Positions 1 to 9,123 are shown, counted from the first letter of the stretch. The stretch: 41,563 bases of DNA from UBA987 sp047620825 (GCA_047620825.1 JBLHOC010000006.1:1-41563); one strand, 5' to 3'. Notes: generated by a model from the letters alone, not told the origin. Program-made: numbers and translations.

Positions 1-1532
1 AGTCTAACTACATCTTGATCTAGAAATGGTTCTCTAGACTCAAGAGAGTTTGACATAGAAGCTCTATCAACCTTACATAAAATATTCCCCTCCAGATAGT
101 TTTTAATTTCATGTATTGATAAAACAATTTCAGGTGACAAATTATTGTAATCAGGATTGTTTCTTGTGTTTAGTATTCCAAGATTAGATTTACTTAAATC
201 CCAGTTGCCATATTCACTAACCAAACTGTCATAAGTGTCAATGATGTTAGATGAACCGTGAAATCTTAGGGTCTTTAATAATTCTCTGTTTACTTTACTA
301 TTAAACGGTAGAAATTTGCTTATCTGATTTACACTGGATATGCGAGTTATTTTATTGATTCTTTTTTCAAGTGCCTTAGAGTAACGAGGGTATCCTAAAA
401 ACAATTCATCAGCACCATCAGCGGAAAGGCTAACCTTGACATTTTTTGCTGCTAGATTTGAAACTAGAAAAGTTGGGATTGCACTTGCGTCTCCAAATGG
501 TTCATCCCAATATTTAGGAATATCATATAGAATGTCTTTAGCTCTTTTTAAGGTTAACCGCTCTTCAGTGTGATTGGTATTAAAGATGTTAGAGACTCTA
601 GTTGCGTATGCAGATTCGTCATATTTCTTTTCCTTAAATCCAACGGTAAATGTGTTCAAATTATAACCGCACTCTTTGTTTAAAATAGCACAAACTAATG
701 AAGAGTCCACACCTCCGCTAAGAAATAAGCCTACAGGTACATCCGCTACCATTCTATAATTGAATGCTTTGATAAGTACATCCTTAGCATGTTGTAATTG
801 AGAACGATGGGACATTACATTTAGATTGTCTGCGTAATCTGAGTCAAACTGCTTTTCTGCTTTCCAATAGTTCTCTGATGTTAAGCCTAAACTAGCATCA
901 ATTGTAAGCCATTCTCCACTTTGAACTTTGTATATCCCATCATAAATACACTCTTTCTGCGAAATGTAACCAAAGTTGAAAAAAGTTGATAGGGCTTGTT
1001 TATCAATTTTTGGATTTGAATCTAGCAAGCGAATTATCCCTTTAATTTCCGAACAGAAAGTGATCTGGTTACTTTCAATCTTATAATGAAGAGGTTTAAC
1101 CCCGATTCTGTCCCTACACAAATGTAGTTTCTTTTGTTTCGCATCATACAAAGCAAATGCCCACATGCCATGAAAGTGTTTTACACATTCACTTCCCCAT
1201 TGGATAAATGATCTAATAATAACTTCTGTGTCAGATTCTGTTTGGAAGATATGGCCTAATGAACGTAACTCGTTTTTAATTTCTCGATAGTTATATATCT
1301 CACCATTAAACACAATTGTAATCTCTTCATAACTCATTGGCTGATTCCCGGAAGTTGAAGTGTCAATTATTGACAATCTTGTATGGCCCAATCCGATAGA
1401 ATAATCTTCATTTAGAGAAAAGAATTGTCCTGATGAATCAGGACCTCTGTGTTCAATTGAGCGAGTCATTTTAGTAATGTCTGACTCATTTAAAACTTTT
1501 GAAGAGTCAATAAATCCGGCTATTCCGCACAT
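1..1532 (-). CDS. asnB: Asparagine synthetase (glutamine-hydrolysing), 3' end outside the window
   Basis: This ORF runs off the left edge. Its 510 visible codons start at an ATG read from 1532 down. It begins MCGIAGF, so the new N-terminal Cys2 is the nucleophile of a class II glutamine amidotransferase domain, which releases ammonia from glutamine. EHRGPDS and a FNGEIYN motif follow in the same domain. The synthetase half carries the ATP-pyrophosphatase loop SGGVDSS near residue 272 and a SADGADELF stretch. Family members have about 600-640 residues, so roughly 100 C-terminal residues are missing. The end of the gene overlaps nothing visible; its start overlaps the following-upstream glycosyltransferase gene by 26 bases, which indicates one transcript. 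In this setting such proteins usually amidate a sugar or serve the polysaccharide cluster rather than general asparagine supply; that role is inference. Confidence 0.95.
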   Translation of the reverse strand, partial: MCGIAGFIDSSKVLNESDITKMTRSIEHRGPDSSGQFFSLNEDYSIGLGHTRLSIIDTSTSGNQPMSYEEITIVFNGEIYNYREIKNELRSLGHIFQTESDTEVIIRSFIQWGSECVKHFHGMWAFALYDAKQKKLHLCRDRIGVKPLHYKIESNQITFCSEIKGIIRLLDSNPKIDKQALSTFFNFGYISQKECIYDGIYKVQSGEWLTIDASLGLTSENYWKAEKQFDSDYADNLNVMSHRSQLQHAKDVLIKAFNYRMVADVPVGLFLSGGVDSSLVCAILNKECGYNLNTFTVGFKEKKYDESAYATRVSNIFNTNHTEERLTLKRAKDILYDIPKYWDEPFGDASAIPTFLVSNLAAKNVKVSLSADGADELFLGYPRYSKALEKRINKITRISSVNQISKFLPFNSKVNRELLKTLRFHGSSNIIDTYDSLVSEYGNWDLSKSNLGILNTRNNPDYNNLSPEIVLSIHEIKNYLEGNILCKVDRASMSNSLESREPFLDQDVVR

Positions 1533-2796
1533 TGTTGCTGGTAATTTTTGATAAATAAAATGGATACAAATCTTTTAATATCACATTTTCTGGATAGAGA
1601 CTTTTAACGACATTAAGAGCACCATGTGATATAATAAGTTTTTCTTTTTTAGACAATTGTAGTACATGTGAGACCCAGTGCATTAATGATTGTGCATCAC
1701 CGTTATTAAAGATAAACCCGCTTTCTAAATGAACGACTATTTCATCTAAGCTGCTTCTTGTTGGAACTATGACTATCTTCCCTAATGAAAGGGACTCACT
1801 TAAAGTATTTGGGAAATTGTCAATTCTTGAAGGTAATACAACGGCACATGCTCCTCCTAAAATAGTTTGCATTTTTTTTGGTTTGACTACTGGTGAATAA
1901 TCAATTCTATTTGAATGTTCTTTTGCAGAAGCCTTCAATAAGTCCAAGTATGTAGCAGAAATTTTATTCGATTTTTGAGACCTAAAGGTATTTTTGATGC
2001 TTCTTAAAATTGAGTTGTCTTTTAAGTCTACTTTTGTGTTTCTACCAACAAATTTGAATCTTATGTCTTTGTGTTCCTCTAAGACATTATAAATGATCTC
2101 AGCTATGAGATCTACGCCTTTCGAGGAAGACAATGTCCCAAAATATAAAATAAAAGGTGGTTCGTCGGAAAGTGTCGTTAGGACGGTCTTTTTGTCTAAG
2201 TTAAAATATGGAGTTCTGATAATTTTTACTGGTATTCCAAGACGCTCAGTTACATGTTGCCCAATAGTAGAGCTTGGTCCATATATAGCATTTCGGGCCT
2301 TAATTATACATAATTTTTCGATTAATAGTTTTTGTCTGTTTCTAAATGATCGAGGCTTCTCAAATATGAATTTAGAATATTCATAATAATATTGGGATAA
2401 TCTAAGACAGTGAGGTATTGATTTTGGAGCTAGAATCGAAAAACATTGAGCATTACTATATTGTATGATGTCAATACTCTTATTTGCGTGAACTTTTCGA
2501 ATTGCATTGTTAATAGAAGCACTTTTTGAAAGAATCATAAGTGCGGGGTTAAAAAGAAACAAGGTAAAAATATTTATGAACCAGAACCACCACTGTTTTG
2601 CTTGTTTAACTCGTATAAGGGACACGTTTTCGTAAATGGTTTCTTCGTTTCGATCCGATAACAGGAAAATAATTGGATTGTGTTCAAGAGCCTTTAAGTA
2701 TATACTTGTTTTATAAATGTACGTCGCTAATCCTCCGAAAGTCTCCTCACTAACAAATTCCGGTGTCGGAAATGCTATAGTTAATTTTATATCCAA
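1507..2796 (-). CDS. Family 4 glycosyltransferase (GT-B fold)
   Basis: Predicted retaining glycosyltransferase that adds a sugar from a nucleotide-sugar donor to a growing surface polysaccharide in the cytoplasm. The N-terminal Rossmann half opens with LTIAFPTPEF and a glycine-rich GGLATYIYK acceptor loop. The C-terminal half has LYFGTLSSSKGVDL and the donor-site E-x7-E type segment PSRIDNFPNTLSESLSLG. The start is uncertain. A GTG at 2868 gives 453 residues but overlaps the upstream gene by 62 bases. A TTG at 2796 gives 429 residues, follows the upstream stop by 10 bases and puts the first strand where family members have it, so I prefer it. An ATA codon two triplets later, with AGGA eight bases before it, sits where homologues normally have Met. 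Donor and acceptor cannot be read from the sequence. Confidence 0.85.
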   Translation of the reverse strand: MDIKLTIAFPTPEFVSEETFGGLATYIYKTSIYLKALEHNPIIFLLSDRNEETIYENVSLIRVKQAKQWWFWFINIFTLFLFNPALMILSKSASINNAIRKVHANKSIDIIQYSNAQCFSILAPKSIPHCLRLSQYYYEYSKFIFEKPRSFRNRQKLLIEKLCIIKARNAIYGPSSTIGQHVTERLGIPVKIIRTPYFNLDKKTVLTTLSDEPPFILYFGTLSSSKGVDLIAEIIYNVLEEHKDIRFKFVGRNTKVDLKDNSILRSIKNTFRSQKSNKISATYLDLLKASAKEHSNRIDYSPVVKPKKMQTILGGACAVVLPSRIDNFPNTLSESLSLGKIVIVPTRSSLDEIVVHLESGFIFNNGDAQSLMHWVSHVLQLSKKEKLIISHGALNVVKSLYPENVILKDLYPFYLSKITSNNVRNSRIY

Positions 2797-2806
2797 AGTC
2801 CTATGT

Positions 2807-3829
2807 TTAGTAAATTTGAATAATTTTATTATTCGATAATTTATATGTCTTGGGAACAGAAGCGTCACTTAAACTCCCTAAAACCTTCCCCACAAAGTCA
2901 TCCAAACTCCGGTCCTCAAATAACGTAACACCTTTTGGTCGTTCAACACAATCGCTTGCTACGACACTTGTGCCGACAGTTAACGCTTCTAACACAGAAA
3001 TACTATTCCCGTCTGTGTTCGTGGGTCGTAAATATATGTCGGAATACCGCCAAAGTGCGACAGCATCAATGCCTCCTTTAATATCTTCTAGTTTAATATA
3101 TTGCTCCAAATTGAGATTGCTTATTCGTGATTTAATAGTTGTCAGATAATCACTTTCTTCAAGATTAATCAAAAGAACTAAACCTACATTTATTTTTTGT
3201 CGTATAAGTTGATCCATTAGACCAATCATTAGGTCAATCCCATACAAATCAACACCTTTATAAAACGACAATCTATAGGCGTAACCACTTAATACTTTAT
3301 CAAATTTTGCCCCCCATTCCTTAATGGACTCTAAGCTGGATTCATCAATCTCAGTAGGTGGTAAAAATGCAGGAATTACCTCGGGATGCACATTAGAAAG
3401 CTTATTTTCTAAAAACTTCTTTGTGTCGGTATTGACACAAATGATATCAGCAAATGAAGACAATAGTCTAAACCTCAGCCAGTTACTTGCCGTTGGCTTA
3501 GACATAGTCGTTAGATAACGATTGTTATGTATTGTAAGTATAATGTTATGTCTTAAACGCAGAATGGCAGCGAGAATAAGATGATTGGTGCTGTCTACAT
3601 GAAAATGAACAAGGCTAGACTGCCCAAAGAACAGGTTAAATACCAAAATTATCGGGTGTATGTATTTTACATCTTTAGAGTGACCCCGCTCAATTTTATT
3701 CGTAGAAATAACGGACACGATCCGTCCTTCCTTCTTCAATAAAGGAAGTAACCTGAAAATGTGTGTTGAAACCCCACCAATATTTGGTGGATATGGCCCA
3801 ACCAGTACAATCGGAATGTTTCCTTTCAA
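2807..3829 (-). CDS. Family 4 glycosyltransferase
   Basis: A 340-residue GT-B glycosyltransferase of the same polysaccharide cluster. The N-terminus IPIVLVGPYPPNIGGVSTH is the typical acceptor-domain strand and glycine loop. The second domain shows YRLSFYKGVDL near residue 193 and the donor-binding RPTNTDGNSISVLEAL near 272-287. The start codon is TTG at 3829, overlapping the TGA of the preceding gene as TTGA. No ATG lies near, and a strong Shine-Dalgarno sequence supports this TTG. It is probably soluble or loosely membrane-associated, since no transmembrane segment is seen. The sugar it transfers is unknown. Confidence 0.88.
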   Translation of the reverse strand: MKGNIPIVLVGPYPPNIGGVSTHIFRLLPLLKKEGRIVSVISTNKIERGHSKDVKYIHPIILVFNLFFGQSSLVHFHVDSTNHLILAAILRLRHNIILTIHNNRYLTTMSKPTASNWLRFRLLSSFADIICVNTDTKKFLENKLSNVHPEVIPAFLPPTEIDESSLESIKEWGAKFDKVLSGYAYRLSFYKGVDLYGIDLMIGLMDQLIRQKINVGLVLLINLEESDYLTTIKSRISNLNLEQYIKLEDIKGGIDAVALWRYSDIYLRPTNTDGNSISVLEALTVGTSVVASDCVERPKGVTLFEDRSLDDFVGKVLGSLSDASVPKTYKLSNNKIIQIY

Positions 3830-6003
3830 TCTATTTCCTCCACTTCAAAACTGGTTAACGTAGTTTGAATCATATCCCAGAGCGGGATTGGCCAAGTGCC
3901 GTCTTCTTTAATACAAATATGTAATGCTTTCAATTCCTCAAACTGTCCTTTGTTACTTATTGAGCTTGAAACGTCCTTAACTGAAACACCGTAGCCCTTC
4001 AATCGCTTATAATCTTCCATTATAATACTCTTTTCGTCAAAATGGACTTCCATAAACTCCTTCGCTAACTTTTTACTGCCAACGGCAAAATATTGAACAT
4101 GACAGACGGAACCGTCTTCATATTTTAGAATGATGCTTCTGTTGTCATGTTTACTGAACTTGTCTGTTTTTGGTGTCAAATGTTCAGTGCTGATAGATGA
4201 AATTTTTGATCCAGTCAGGTGAGTCATAAGGTCAATTAAATGACATGCTTCCCCAACTATTCTACCTCCACTTTCATGTGTCCAATGACTTAAAGGAATA
4301 TAACCAGCGTTCATTCTATAATGAACGACTAATGGATTCGTGCGATTGGAAACGTGTTTCTTTATTTCTTTTGCTGCCGGACTAAACCTTCGATTGAAAC
4401 CAACCATTAACATCGGTGGACTTTCTGTTTTGGCATAAAAATCCTTAATCGCCTGTAATTCTACACGATTAATACAAAGAGGTTTTTCTACAAAAACATG
4501 TTTGCCAGCATTTAGACCTCTCAACACCAATTCGCCATGATTGTCGTGTCTCGTTGTAATCATGATCAATTCAATGTCCTGATCATTTAGAACATCGTCA
4601 ATCTCCGAAGTGGAGTAGTCTGCTCCATATTGATCTGCAACTGCTTTTGCTTTCTGACCAGTTCTGTTAACTATCGCCTTGATCTTAAACTTTGATGACA
4701 ACTTTGCCATGTTAGGCAGATGCATACCCGTAGCAAAACCGCCTGTCCCGATTAAGGCAACCTGAATTTGCTTCGCATTGACATTTGATTTGTTTAAATC
4801 TACCCGATGCTCTTTAGGTAAAGCAATTGGTAAATTAAAATCAACACCGTAGTCCAATATTGATATAATTGGTTTTGGTTCTGAACCGTTTTTTAGAACG
4901 TCAAAAGCTTCTTCCACTTGATCGATACTATAAACAGCATCAACCATTTTGTCCAACTTTATGGTACCTGTATGTACCATACGTAGGTACTCAGACATGT
5001 TCCTGTTTTCGGTCCACCTTACATATCCATATGGGTAGTCTAACCCTTTCTTTTCATAATTGTCGTCATAACGACCAGGTCCATAACTTGTAGAAATCAG
5101 AAAGTCAAGTTCCTTTTGATAGATATCACCTCGCTTAATTTCCATACCAGATACGCCAACAAGCACCACTTTGCCTTTACGCTTGCACATCTTAAAAGAA
5201 TCAGATAAGGGAGCACTGCTACTCGTAGCTGCCGTAAATAAAACCGCATCTGCCCCATACCCGTTGCTTATGGCTTCTACCTTTTTTACTATATCTTCTT
5301 TAGTTGGATTTATTATCGCTTCTGCACCAAGTTCATTGGCTATTTTTAAACGATGTTCATCTAGGTCGATAACGATGGTTCTAATTCCTGCGGCTTGCAA
5401 CATTTGTTGGGCCAAAAGTCCAAGAATACCAGCACCTTGTACAACACATATTTCGCCAAAATGAAGTTCTGCCCGTCTTACGCCTTGCATCGCAATACCA
5501 CCTAAGGTGACTGTTGAAGCAAGTTTAAAATCCATGCCATTAGGCATTGGCATGACTAAGTTAACTGGTACGTCAACGTATTCGGCGTGGTTAGCTATAC
5601 CAGCACCCGCAGCTGCAACATGGTCGCCTACGGAATACTCCTTTACACCTTTTCCTACAGCAATTACAATCCCAGCTATTGAATAACCGGTTGGTTTGCC
5701 ACCTTCCAGCGTACCTCTCACACGGGCAATCATTTTCATGATGCCATTTTCCTTAGCAAAGTTTAATGCATTTCTTACCTCTGCAGGCTGGTCAAGTGCT
5801 CTTTTAATTAATGACTTACCCGTTTCTGAGACGTTACTCATTTCTGTTCCAGCAGAAATACAGCTATTCACTACTTTGATCAGCAAACTGCCTTCTGATA
5901 CGTTAGGTGTTGGAACACGGTCGGCAATCACTTTACCTTTTTTTACAACTGCTTGAAGCACAATAGGTTTTATTTTCTTCAAAGGAAAACATAGAATTAG
6001 CAT
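3826..6003 (-). CDS. Two-domain oxidoreductase: MDR-type alcohol dehydrogenase fused to Gfo/Idh/MocA dehydrogenase
   Basis: This 725-residue protein is a fusion. Residues about 10-395 form a medium-chain dehydrogenase/reductase with SAGTEMS, GYSIAGIV and a Rossmann VVQGAGILGLLAQQ. Residues about 410-725 form a Gfo/Idh/MocA unit with VALIGTGGFATGMHLPN and the signature EKPL. The same fusion is a regular member of polysaccharide clusters next to heparinase-like, asnB and GT4 genes; its substrate is not established, but a nucleotide-sugar or uronate is likely. Starts: the ATG at 6003 adds a short hydrophobic stretch, while a TTG at 5982 would give (M)KKIKPIVLQ, closer to the family N-terminus. 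It is the first gene of the leftward operon visible here, and 99 bases separate it from divergent adk. Confidence 0.9.
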   Translation of the reverse strand: MLILCFPLKKIKPIVLQAVVKKGKVIADRVPTPNVSEGSLLIKVVNSCISAGTEMSNVSETGKSLIKRALDQPAEVRNALNFAKENGIMKMIARVRGTLEGGKPTGYSIAGIVIAVGKGVKEYSVGDHVAAAGAGIANHAEYVDVPVNLVMPMPNGMDFKLASTVTLGGIAMQGVRRAELHFGEICVVQGAGILGLLAQQMLQAAGIRTIVIDLDEHRLKIANELGAEAIINPTKEDIVKKVEAISNGYGADAVLFTAATSSSAPLSDSFKMCKRKGKVVLVGVSGMEIKRGDIYQKELDFLISTSYGPGRYDDNYEKKGLDYPYGYVRWTENRNMSEYLRMVHTGTIKLDKMVDAVYSIDQVEEAFDVLKNGSEPKPIISILDYGVDFNLPIALPKEHRVDLNKSNVNAKQIQVALIGTGGFATGMHLPNMAKLSSKFKIKAIVNRTGQKAKAVADQYGADYSTSEIDDVLNDQDIELIMITTRHDNHGELVLRGLNAGKHVFVEKPLCINRVELQAIKDFYAKTESPPMLMVGFNRRFSPAAKEIKKHVSNRTNPLVVHYRMNAGYIPLSHWTHESGGRIVGEACHLIDLMTHLTGSKISSISTEHLTPKTDKFSKHDNRSIILKYEDGSVCHVQYFAVGSKKLAKEFMEVHFDEKSIIMEDYKRLKGYGVSVKDVSSSISNKGQFEELKALHICIKEDGTWPIPLWDMIQTTLTSFEVEEID
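3837..3841 (-). promoter_or_regulatory. Strong Shine-Dalgarno (GGAGG) that fixes the TTG start at 3829
   Basis: Read on the minus strand, GGAGG lies seven bases before the TTG at 3829. It sits inside the last codons of the upstream dehydrogenase gene. Shine-Dalgarno sites are generally weak in Bacteroidota, so a full GGAGG ahead of a TTG overlapping a stop codon suggests coupled re-initiation. Confidence 0.6.
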
Positions 6004-6073
6004 TAGCCAAATACTTAAGCAATTATTGATTCATTTTGTCCGCCTTAAATCAGGCATAAGTGCTAGATTAGGG

Positions 6074-6081
6074 TAAATTTG
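6074..6081 (+). promoter_or_regulatory. Putative -7 element for adk-obgE
   Basis: TAAATTTG is an exact match to the Bacteroidota -7 consensus TAnnTTTG and ends 21 bases before the adk ATG. No TTG is found at the usual 17-23 base spacing upstream; a TTTG at 6035 is too far away. The element therefore stands alone. Confidence 0.45.
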
Positions 6082-6102
6082 CCCTCTGAATAAGGAATAG
6101 AA

Positions 6103-6684
6103 ATGTTTAATATAATCATATTTGGACCTCCTGGCGCAGGTAAAGGAACGCAAAGCGCCATGCTTCTTGAAAAGTATAAACTTGTTCATTTGAGTACAGG
6201 CGATGTTTTTCGATCAAATATCAAAGGTGAGACAGAGCTAGGCGTTTTGGCAAAGTCATTCATCGACAAAGGGGAATTGGTCCCAGATGAAGTAACGATT
6301 GCAATGGTTGATGATTATCTTAAAGGTCAACCAGAATCAAATGGGTTTATTTTTGATGGATTTCCAAGAACAATTTCTCAAGGGGAAGCGTTAGCTAAAA
6401 TCCTGGGGGATCTTGGGACTGGAATAGTTGCCGTTTTAGCCTTAGAAGTAAACGAAGATGAGTTGGTAAACAGATTACTAGAAAGAGGTAAAATATCTGG
6501 ACGGACCGACGATCAAAGTGAAGAGAAAATTAGAAATAGGTTTGGCGAGTATACCAATAAAACCGAACCATTATTAGACTACTATAAGTCGAAAAACCTT
6601 TTACACAAAATAAACGGCCTTGGGGATATCAATGATATTTTTAGTTCCCTTTGTAGCGCTGTTGATTCTGTTCATTCATCATAA
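6103..6684 (+). CDS. adk: Adenylate kinase, short form
   Basis: Catalyses ATP + AMP = 2 ADP in the cytoplasm. The 193-residue protein shows the P-loop GPPGAGKGT at residues 8-16, the AMP-binding STGDVFR segment at 31-37, DGFPRT at 85-90 and the lid-side GRTDD near 132. The lid is the short type without the zinc-binding insertion, which accounts for a length below that of long-form enzymes (about 215). The ATG at 6103 is preceded by AAGGA. obgE follows after 13 bases in the same orientation, so the two are probably one operon. Nothing is odd in the sequence. Confidence 0.97.
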   Translation: MFNIIIFGPPGAGKGTQSAMLLEKYKLVHLSTGDVFRSNIKGETELGVLAKSFIDKGELVPDEVTIAMVDDYLKGQPESNGFIFDGFPRTISQGEALAKILGDLGTGIVAVLALEVNEDELVNRLLERGKISGRTDDQSEEKIRNRFGEYTNKTEPLLDYYKSKNLLHKINGLGDINDIFSSLCSAVDSVHSS

Positions 6685-6697
6685 ACCATAACACAAA

Positions 6698-7687
6698 GTG
6701 GCCAATCCAAATTTTATTGATTACGTTAAAATAAACTGTCGTTCTGGTAATGGAGGGATGGGGAGTTGGTCTTTGTTTCGGGATAAACTAAACAGTAAAG
6801 GTGGACCTGATGGGGGAGATGGCGGACATGGTGGATCCGTGATCTTAAGAGGAAACGAACAACTTTGGACGCTACTTCACCTAAAATATAAGAAACACGT
6901 TATATGTGATAATGGAGCGAACGGAGGCAAAGCTCGTAGAACTGGTAAAACAGGTTCCAATCAAATTATAGAAGTCCCTTTGGGAACAGTAGCTAAAGAC
7001 GCCGAAACCGGGGAAATACTGTTCGAAATTACAAAGGATGGCCAAACAGCGAATTTACTTGCAGGTGGACGCGGAGGTTTAGGTAACTGGAACTTTAGAA
7101 CTTCAGTGAATCAAACGCCTAGGTATTCTCAACCTGGGGAAGACGGCAAAGACGAGTGGAAAATATTAGAATTGAAAGTCCTTGCTGACGTTGGTTTGGT
7201 AGGATTTCCAAATGCTGGTAAATCAACACTACTTTCTGTTGTGTCAGCGGCAAAACCGGAAATTGCAGATTATCCATTTACGACATTAGTACCCAATTTA
7301 GGGATTGTTCAATATCGCGATTTTCTATCATTCGTCATGGCTGATATTCCTGGTATTATTGAAGGGGCTAGTGAAGGAAAAGGACTTGGTCACAGGTTTT
7401 TACGGCACATTGAGCGTAACGCAATCTTACTTTTTCTTGTTCCAGCCGATAGTGACGACATTGTGAAGGAATACAATATTTTGCTTTCGGAACTAGAGAA
7501 ATATAACAGTGAAATGCTGTATAAGGATCGAATTCTTGCGATTAGTAAATCCGATATGTTAGACGAGGAGTTAACTCAAGAGATAAAGGCTTCGTTGCCA
7601 GAAGGTCTTGAAACCATTTTTATATCTTCAATTACCGGACAAAATATCTTAGAATTAAAAGATATGATATGGAAGACCTTGAACTAG
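6698..7687 (+). CDS. obgE: GTPase Obg/CgtA
   Basis: Essential ribosome-associated GTPase involved in 50S subunit maturation and stress response. The glycine-rich Obg fold covers residues 1-160 (NFIDYVKI, RSGNGGMGS, GGRGGLGNWNF). The G domain follows with G1 GFPNAGKS at 169-176, G3 DIPG at 216-219 and G4 at 283-286. G4 reads SKSD rather than canonical NKxD. There is no C-terminal OCT extension, giving 329 residues. The start is GTG at 6698, which places ANPNFIDYV exactly where the family begins. The stop codon lies inside a CTAG shared with the convergent ferredoxin gene. Confidence 0.96.
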   Translation: MANPNFIDYVKINCRSGNGGMGSWSLFRDKLNSKGGPDGGDGGHGGSVILRGNEQLWTLLHLKYKKHVICDNGANGGKARRTGKTGSNQIIEVPLGTVAKDAETGEILFEITKDGQTANLLAGGRGGLGNWNFRTSVNQTPRYSQPGEDGKDEWKILELKVLADVGLVGFPNAGKSTLLSVVSAAKPEIADYPFTTLVPNLGIVQYRDFLSFVMADIPGIIEGASEGKGLGHRFLRHIERNAILLFLVPADSDDIVKEYNILLSELEKYNSEMLYKDRILAISKSDMLDEELTQEIKASLPEGLETIFISSITGQNILELKDMIWKTLN

Positions 7688-8022
7688 TCTTCAGCGTTAG
7701 ATAAAGGCGCAAGATGTACTTCTAATCCGTCAATCTCAGACGTAACTGGAATTTGACAACTTAATCTACTTCCTTCAACATCTAAGACAAAAGCCTCATC
7801 CAGCATTTCCTCTTCACTTTCACCCATCTCAGGTAACTCATGTTCGCTTTTAACAATTATGTTACATGTTGCACACATTGCCATGCCGCCACAAGTGGCT
7901 TTTATAGACAGTTCGTTTGCTTTTATAGCTTCCATCAAATTAAGCCCCATGTCTGTAGGTGCTTGAATTTCATGTTTTACGCCATGTAAATCTGTTACGA
8001 ATATGGTTATTAAATCATCCAT
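7684..8022 (-). CDS. 2Fe-2S ferredoxin, adrenodoxin type
   Basis: A 112-residue electron carrier. The cluster ligands are Cys44, Cys50, Cys53 (C-x5-C-x2-C, in ATCGGMAMCATC) and Cys89 (RLSCQ), the arrangement of adrenodoxin-type ferredoxins rather than plant photosynthetic ones. The acidic stretch around 66-82 is the usual partner-docking surface in this group. The gene overlaps the preceding reductase gene by one base (TAATG), so the pair is co-translated and very likely functions together. Its stop TAG is the opposite strand of the obgE stop TAG within CTAG at 7684-7687. Confidence 0.95.
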   Translation of the reverse strand: MDDLITIFVTDLHGVKHEIQAPTDMGLNLMEAIKANELSIKATCGGMAMCATCNIIVKSEHELPEMGESEEEMLDEAFVLDVEGSRLSCQIPVTSEIDGLEVHLAPLSNAED

Positions 8023-9032
8023 TAACCAAAAGCATTTACACCACTGACTGTTGTGTATTTTAAGACAAGATTCTTATCCGGATGGATTCTTCTGTACGCG
8101 GATTGAACCATAATTGTAGCTTCATGAAACCCACATAAAATGAGTCTTAACTTGCCTTCATAGTCGTTAATATCTCCAATAGCATATATGCCAGGCACAT
8201 TGGTGCTGTAGTCAACTGTGTTTACAGGAATCGATTCCTTGCTCAAATTTAAGCCCCAATCTTTCAGTGGCCCAAGCTTTGGTGAAAGACCAAATAAAGG
8301 AATAAAATTGTCGACTGTTTTGTTTGTAATATCTCCAGTTAGCAAATGTTTAATCGATACCGACTGTAAGTTATTCGAACCGTTAAGTTCAGTAATCTCC
8401 GCATTTGTAATTAAATCAATACGGCCAGTCTCTGCTAATGTATTCACTTTATCAACGCTGTCTAATGCACCTCTAAATTTAGTCCGTCTGTGCACAAGCG
8501 TAACTTCATTGGCGACATCTGCCAAGAATATGGTCCAGTCTAATGCCGAATCACCACCACCAGCTATGATTACGTTTTTGCCGCGATATTTTTCTGGATC
8601 TTTTATGATATAATCAACACCATAATCTTCGAATTTAACGAGGTTCTCTAACTCAGGCTTTCTCGGTTCAAAACAGCCTAATCCACCTGCAATGGCAATT
8701 ATAGGCGCTTTGTGTTTTGTGCCACGGTTAGTGGTTACTATAAACTGATCATCTTCAGTCTTAGTGATTGTTTCTGCCCGCTCACCTAGTGTAAATCCAG
8801 GTTTAAATGGTTCACTTTGCTTGATTAAATTGTCAACAAGTTCACCTGCAAGTATTGACGGAAATCCTGGAACATCATAAATTGGTTTCTTTGGATATAT
8901 TTCAGCCAATTGACCTCCCGGTTGCGGAAGTGAGTCTATAAGGTGACAACGCAGTTTTATCAAACCTGCTTCAAATACGGTGAACAAGCCACAAGGACCA
9001 GCTCCTATAATCAGAATATCCGTTTCTATCAT
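8022..9032 (-). CDS. Ferredoxin--NADP(+) reductase, thioredoxin-reductase-like type
   Basis: Flavoprotein expected to pass electrons from NADPH to ferredoxin. FAD-binding GAGPCG lies at residues 10-15, the NADPH-binding GGGDSALDW at 158-166, and the C-terminal FAD motif YAIGDIN near 290. The fold is that of thioredoxin reductase, but the redox CxxC is absent between the two nucleotide-binding halves, which is what separates this reductase class (YumC-like) from true thioredoxin reductases. Length of 336 is normal. It is the first gene of a two-gene operon with the ferredoxin. A -7-like element lies 20 bases upstream of its ATG. Confidence 0.93.
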   Translation of the reverse strand: MIETDILIIGAGPCGLFTVFEAGLIKLRCHLIDSLPQPGGQLAEIYPKKPIYDVPGFPSILAGELVDNLIKQSEPFKPGFTLGERAETITKTEDDQFIVTTNRGTKHKAPIIAIAGGLGCFEPRKPELENLVKFEDYGVDYIIKDPEKYRGKNVIIAGGGDSALDWTIFLADVANEVTLVHRRTKFRGALDSVDKVNTLAETGRIDLITNAEITELNGSNNLQSVSIKHLLTGDITNKTVDNFIPLFGLSPKLGPLKDWGLNLSKESIPVNTVDYSTNVPGIYAIGDINDYEGKLRLILCGFHEATIMVQSAYRRIHPDKNLVLKYTTVSGVNAFG

Positions 9033-9052
9033 GATTTTCTTTAAATCGAGTG

Positions 9053-9060
9053 CAAAAATA
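9053..9060 (-). promoter_or_regulatory. Putative -7 element for the ferredoxin reductase operon
   Basis: On the minus strand this reads TATTTTTG, an exact TAnnTTTG match, ending 20 bases before the ATG at 9032. The region has no other gene on this strand that could use it. Confidence 0.45.
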
Positions 9061-9123
9061 ACATTTCACAGCAGTGTATTTTTTTGATGATTACCACTAT
9101 TTCATATGATGTCTATCATCCTT

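Noticed and set aside
6035..6038. TTTG as the -33 element of the adk promoter
   Set aside because: It is 35 bases from the TAAATTTG element, too far for the 17-23 base spacing.
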